NCBI GenBank assembly: GCA_024644745.1
Contig: JAHEHF010000032.1
Coordinates: forward strand, 1-33,980
Direction: 5' to 3'
Source: Flavobacteriaceae bacterium
GTDB lineage: Bacteria > Bacteroidota > Bacteroidia > Flavobacteriales > Flavobacteriaceae
DNA: 33,980 nucleotides
The position numbers were made by a program, and so were the translations under genes. Shown one piece after another: positions 32,504-33,980 of the stretch. How positions within the stretch are numbered: position 1 is the stretch's first letter; each line of letters opens with the position of its first letter. The notes under the pieces are model-generated. The model was not told the DNA's origin. It made no database searches and saw only the letters and a program-made list of their open reading frames with translations.

Positions 32504-32539
32504 AACTACTTTTTTAGTTATACAACTAAAATAATAGTT
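32504..32539. promoter_or_regulatory. Twin AACTA-N6-TAGTT operators, probable BlaI-type sites
   Basis: Two identical dyads, AACTA-N6-TAGTT at 32504-32519 and 32524-32539, repeat at exactly 20 bases. Their centres are near -41 and -21 from the predicted start at about 32553, so bound repressor would block the promoter. Inner arms also form TTTTAGTT-ATAC-AACTAAAA (32512-32531). The arms recall the ACTA...TAGT arms of staphylococcal bla/mec operators. Confidence 0.65.
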
Positions 32540-32547
32540 TATATTTG
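32540..32547 (+). promoter_or_regulatory. Promoter -7 box for the blaI-type gene
   Basis: TATATTTG is a perfect TAnnTTTG match directly after the second dyad and 19 bases before the ATG at 32567. Confidence 0.7.
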
Positions 32548-32566
32548 ATGCGATAAAAACAATAGA

Positions 32567-32929
32567 ATGGAAAAACTGACGAATAAAGAAGAGGAAATCA
32601 TGCGGGTTCTCTGGAACCTAAAAAAAGCCTTTGTCAAGGAGGTGGTCGCCGAATTACCGCATCCCCGACCTCATTACAATACCATTTCGACCATTATCAG
32701 GAATATGGAAGAGAAGGGTTTTATCGGGCATCTTGCCTTCGGAAAATCTCATCAGTATTACCCGATCATCAGTCAGGAGGAATACAAAAAGAGCTTTATG
32801 CACAAAACCATTCAGCACTATTTTGGCAATTCTTATAAGAATGTTGTTTCCTTTTTTGCCAAAGAGGAGAAGATCAGCATAAGCGAGTTAAAAGAGATCA
32901 TATCAATCATTGAAAACAATCAAAAATAA
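32567..32929 (+). CDS. BlaI/MecI/CopY family transcriptional repressor
   Basis: The 120-residue product has the family winged helix: MEKLTNKEEEIMRVLWNLKKAFVKEVV, then HYNTISTIIRNMEEKGFIGHLAFGKSHQYYPIISQEEYKKS, and a C-terminal dimerisation helix region (ISISELKEIISIIENNQK). In the known systems a membrane metalloprotease triggers cleavage of the repressor and opens the operator. Here the M56-type gene follows after 8 bases, so the pair is intact in layout. No beta-lactamase is adjacent, and flavobacteria use such pairs for signals that are mostly unknown. Confidence 0.93.
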   Translation: MEKLTNKEEEIMRVLWNLKKAFVKEVVAELPHPRPHYNTISTIIRNMEEKGFIGHLAFGKSHQYYPIISQEEYKKSFMHKTIQHYFGNSYKNVVSFFAKEEKISISELKEIISIIENNQK

Positions 32930-32937
32930 AAAAGGTT

Positions 32938-33980
32938 ATGATTATGGAATATTTTCTAAAATTCTCGGCTATTCTTGGTTTGTTTTATGTTTTTTACAAA
33001 CTGCTTCTGGAAAAAGAAACATTTTTCAATTCAATCAGAGGCTATTTCATCATCGGTATCCTGACCGCTCTGGTAATACCCCTGATCGTCATACCCGAAT
33101 ACGTTTATATTGAAGATCTTTTTGCGGGACAAACCATCACATCAGAAGCAGCAGAAACGACTTTCTCCGAACCTGGTCAGTTGGATCTCATGAGCATACT
33201 GCTGACCCTTTACCTAGTAGGGATCATATGTTTTGCCATCAGGTTTTTGATCCAGCTTGCCTCCCTGGCGCGCTTTATCCTTAAGTTGCCCAAAAAGAAA
33301 ATAGGACGCTTTATCTTTATTTCAACTGAAGAGGCCATAAGTCCCTTTTCATTCTTCAACTATATCATTTATCCGAACAACGGATTTGATAAAAATGAAC
33401 TGGATCAGATCATAGCGCATGAAAAAGTGCACGCAACACAATTCCATACCCTGGATATTCTTTTGTCACAACTACTGATCATCTTTAACTGGTTCAATCC
33501 GATAGCATGGCTCTACCACAAGGAAATTCAAAAGAACCTGGAGTTCATAGCTGATGACGGTGCACAGCGCGGGCATGGGCAAAAAGAATCATACCAGTAT
33601 TTATTATTAAAAACGGTTTCTCCCAATTACCCAATGGCTATCACAAGCAATTTTTATAATTCAATCATTAAAAAAAGAATCAACATGTTACAGAAAAACA
33701 AATCAGGTAAAATGATGTACGCAAAATTTATTTTGATCATACCCATCCTTGTCGCTTTCGTATTTACTTTTAACACAAAAGTAATTGCACAGCAAAAATC
33801 AGAAGACAAAGTTGTATGGACCTCAGAAAACAAAGTTAAATGGCAGACCAATCTGGAAATTGAAGTGATCACCAAGGATTTTCAAAAAAGCGATCTGGAA
33901 GCCCTAAAAGCGAGTTTACTGAAAAAAGGGATCACCCTGAACTATAAAAAACTAAAATACAATGATCAAAATGAGATCAC
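32938..33980 (+). CDS. M56/BlaR1-type membrane metalloprotease, cut by the window edge
   Basis: From the ATG at 32938 the frame stays open for 347 codons to the last base, so the 3' end is missing. It has helices near residues 5-22, 34-52, 85-115 and 172-190, then HEKVH (residues 161-165), the HEXXH zinc motif, with a following acidic NLEFIADD segment that supplies the third ligand. A further helix (about 262-282, ending TKVIAQ) leads into a periplasmic region that continues past the window. M56 proteases sense a signal outside and cut inside, as BlaR1 does for BlaI. A second ATG at 32944 is possible. It follows the repressor gene by 8 bases. Confidence 0.9.
   Translation, partial: MIMEYFLKFSAILGLFYVFYKLLLEKETFFNSIRGYFIIGILTALVIPLIVIPEYVYIEDLFAGQTITSEAAETTFSEPGQLDLMSILLTLYLVGIICFAIRFLIQLASLARFILKLPKKKIGRFIFISTEEAISPFSFFNYIIYPNNGFDKNELDQIIAHEKVHATQFHTLDILLSQLLIIFNWFNPIAWLYHKEIQKNLEFIADDGAQRGHGQKESYQYLLLKTVSPNYPMAITSNFYNSIIKKRINMLQKNKSGKMMYAKFILIIPILVAFVFTFNTKVIAQQKSEDKVVWTSENKVKWQTNLEIEVITKDFQKSDLEALKASLLKKGITLNYKKLKYNDQNEI

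Noticed and set aside
32567-33980. Beta-lactam resistance locus
   Set aside because: The repressor and M56 protease are present, but no beta-lactamase or penicillin-binding protein gene is seen; the controlled genes may lie elsewhere or past the edge.

Overview
The window looks like a chromosomal segment from a marine-type member of the Flavobacteriaceae (Bacteroidota). The signs are gldE-gldD beside ssb and mutY, a large protein with a type IX secretion (T9SS) C-terminal domain, glutamine synthetases of types III and II side by side, a GSCFA-domain gene, moderately low GC, almost no Shine-Dalgarno sequences, and many start sites preceded by the Bacteroidota -7 box TAnnTTTG. No tRNA, rRNA, CRISPR, IS element or prophage was seen. 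Coding density is high and no stretch above 300 bases lacks a gene.

Layout. 1-966 (minus): 3' part of a YqeY-like gene (its C-terminal end is off the window) and recX. 1036-4647 (plus): secreted multidomain T9SS protein, facing RNase G (4692-6248 minus) across a two-way terminator. 6409-6817 (minus): HU plus a 30-residue basic protein of the COX24/AURKAIP1 type. 6939-11503 (plus): mutY, ssb, gldE, gldD and a COX15-type heme A synthase. 11531-13945 (minus): four small lipoprotein genes; three share Ala/Glu-rich linkers and end in a Cys-rich tail, a TonB_C-like domain and a SYLF domain, and the fourth carries a heavy-metal-associated domain. 14014-18752 (plus): EamA transporter, rplU-rpmA, polysaccharide flippase, dut and a TPR lipoprotein-like/secreted protein. 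18749-22958 (minus): LysE-type transporter, PaaE-like flavin/2Fe-2S reductase, TPM protein, LemA, MerR regulator and M23 peptidase. 23081-27549 (plus): alaS, secreted esterase, GSCFA protein. 27587-30209 (minus): rhodanese and GSIII. 30381-31391 (plus): GSII. 31456-32388 (minus): Ca/Na antiporter. 32567-33980 (plus): BlaI-type repressor and the start of an M56/BlaR1-type membrane metalloprotease, cut by the window edge.

How it fits together. Most genes are housekeeping: translation (L21, L27, AlaS), DNA repair and nucleotide hygiene (MutY, RecX, SSB, Dut), RNA processing (RNase G) and nitrogen assimilation (two glutamine synthetases reading away from a shared control region). GldD and GldE support gliding and T9SS, the route by which the 1036-4647 product is probably exported. 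The accessory signals most worth attention are the lipoprotein cluster at 11.5-14.0 kb, two identical dyads exactly 20 bp apart at the blaI promoter, a ~51-bp-spaced direct repeat between the glutamine synthetase genes, and several terminators whose stems contain the stop codon of the preceding gene. I found no clear-cut undescribed system; the lipoprotein cluster is the best candidate for one.
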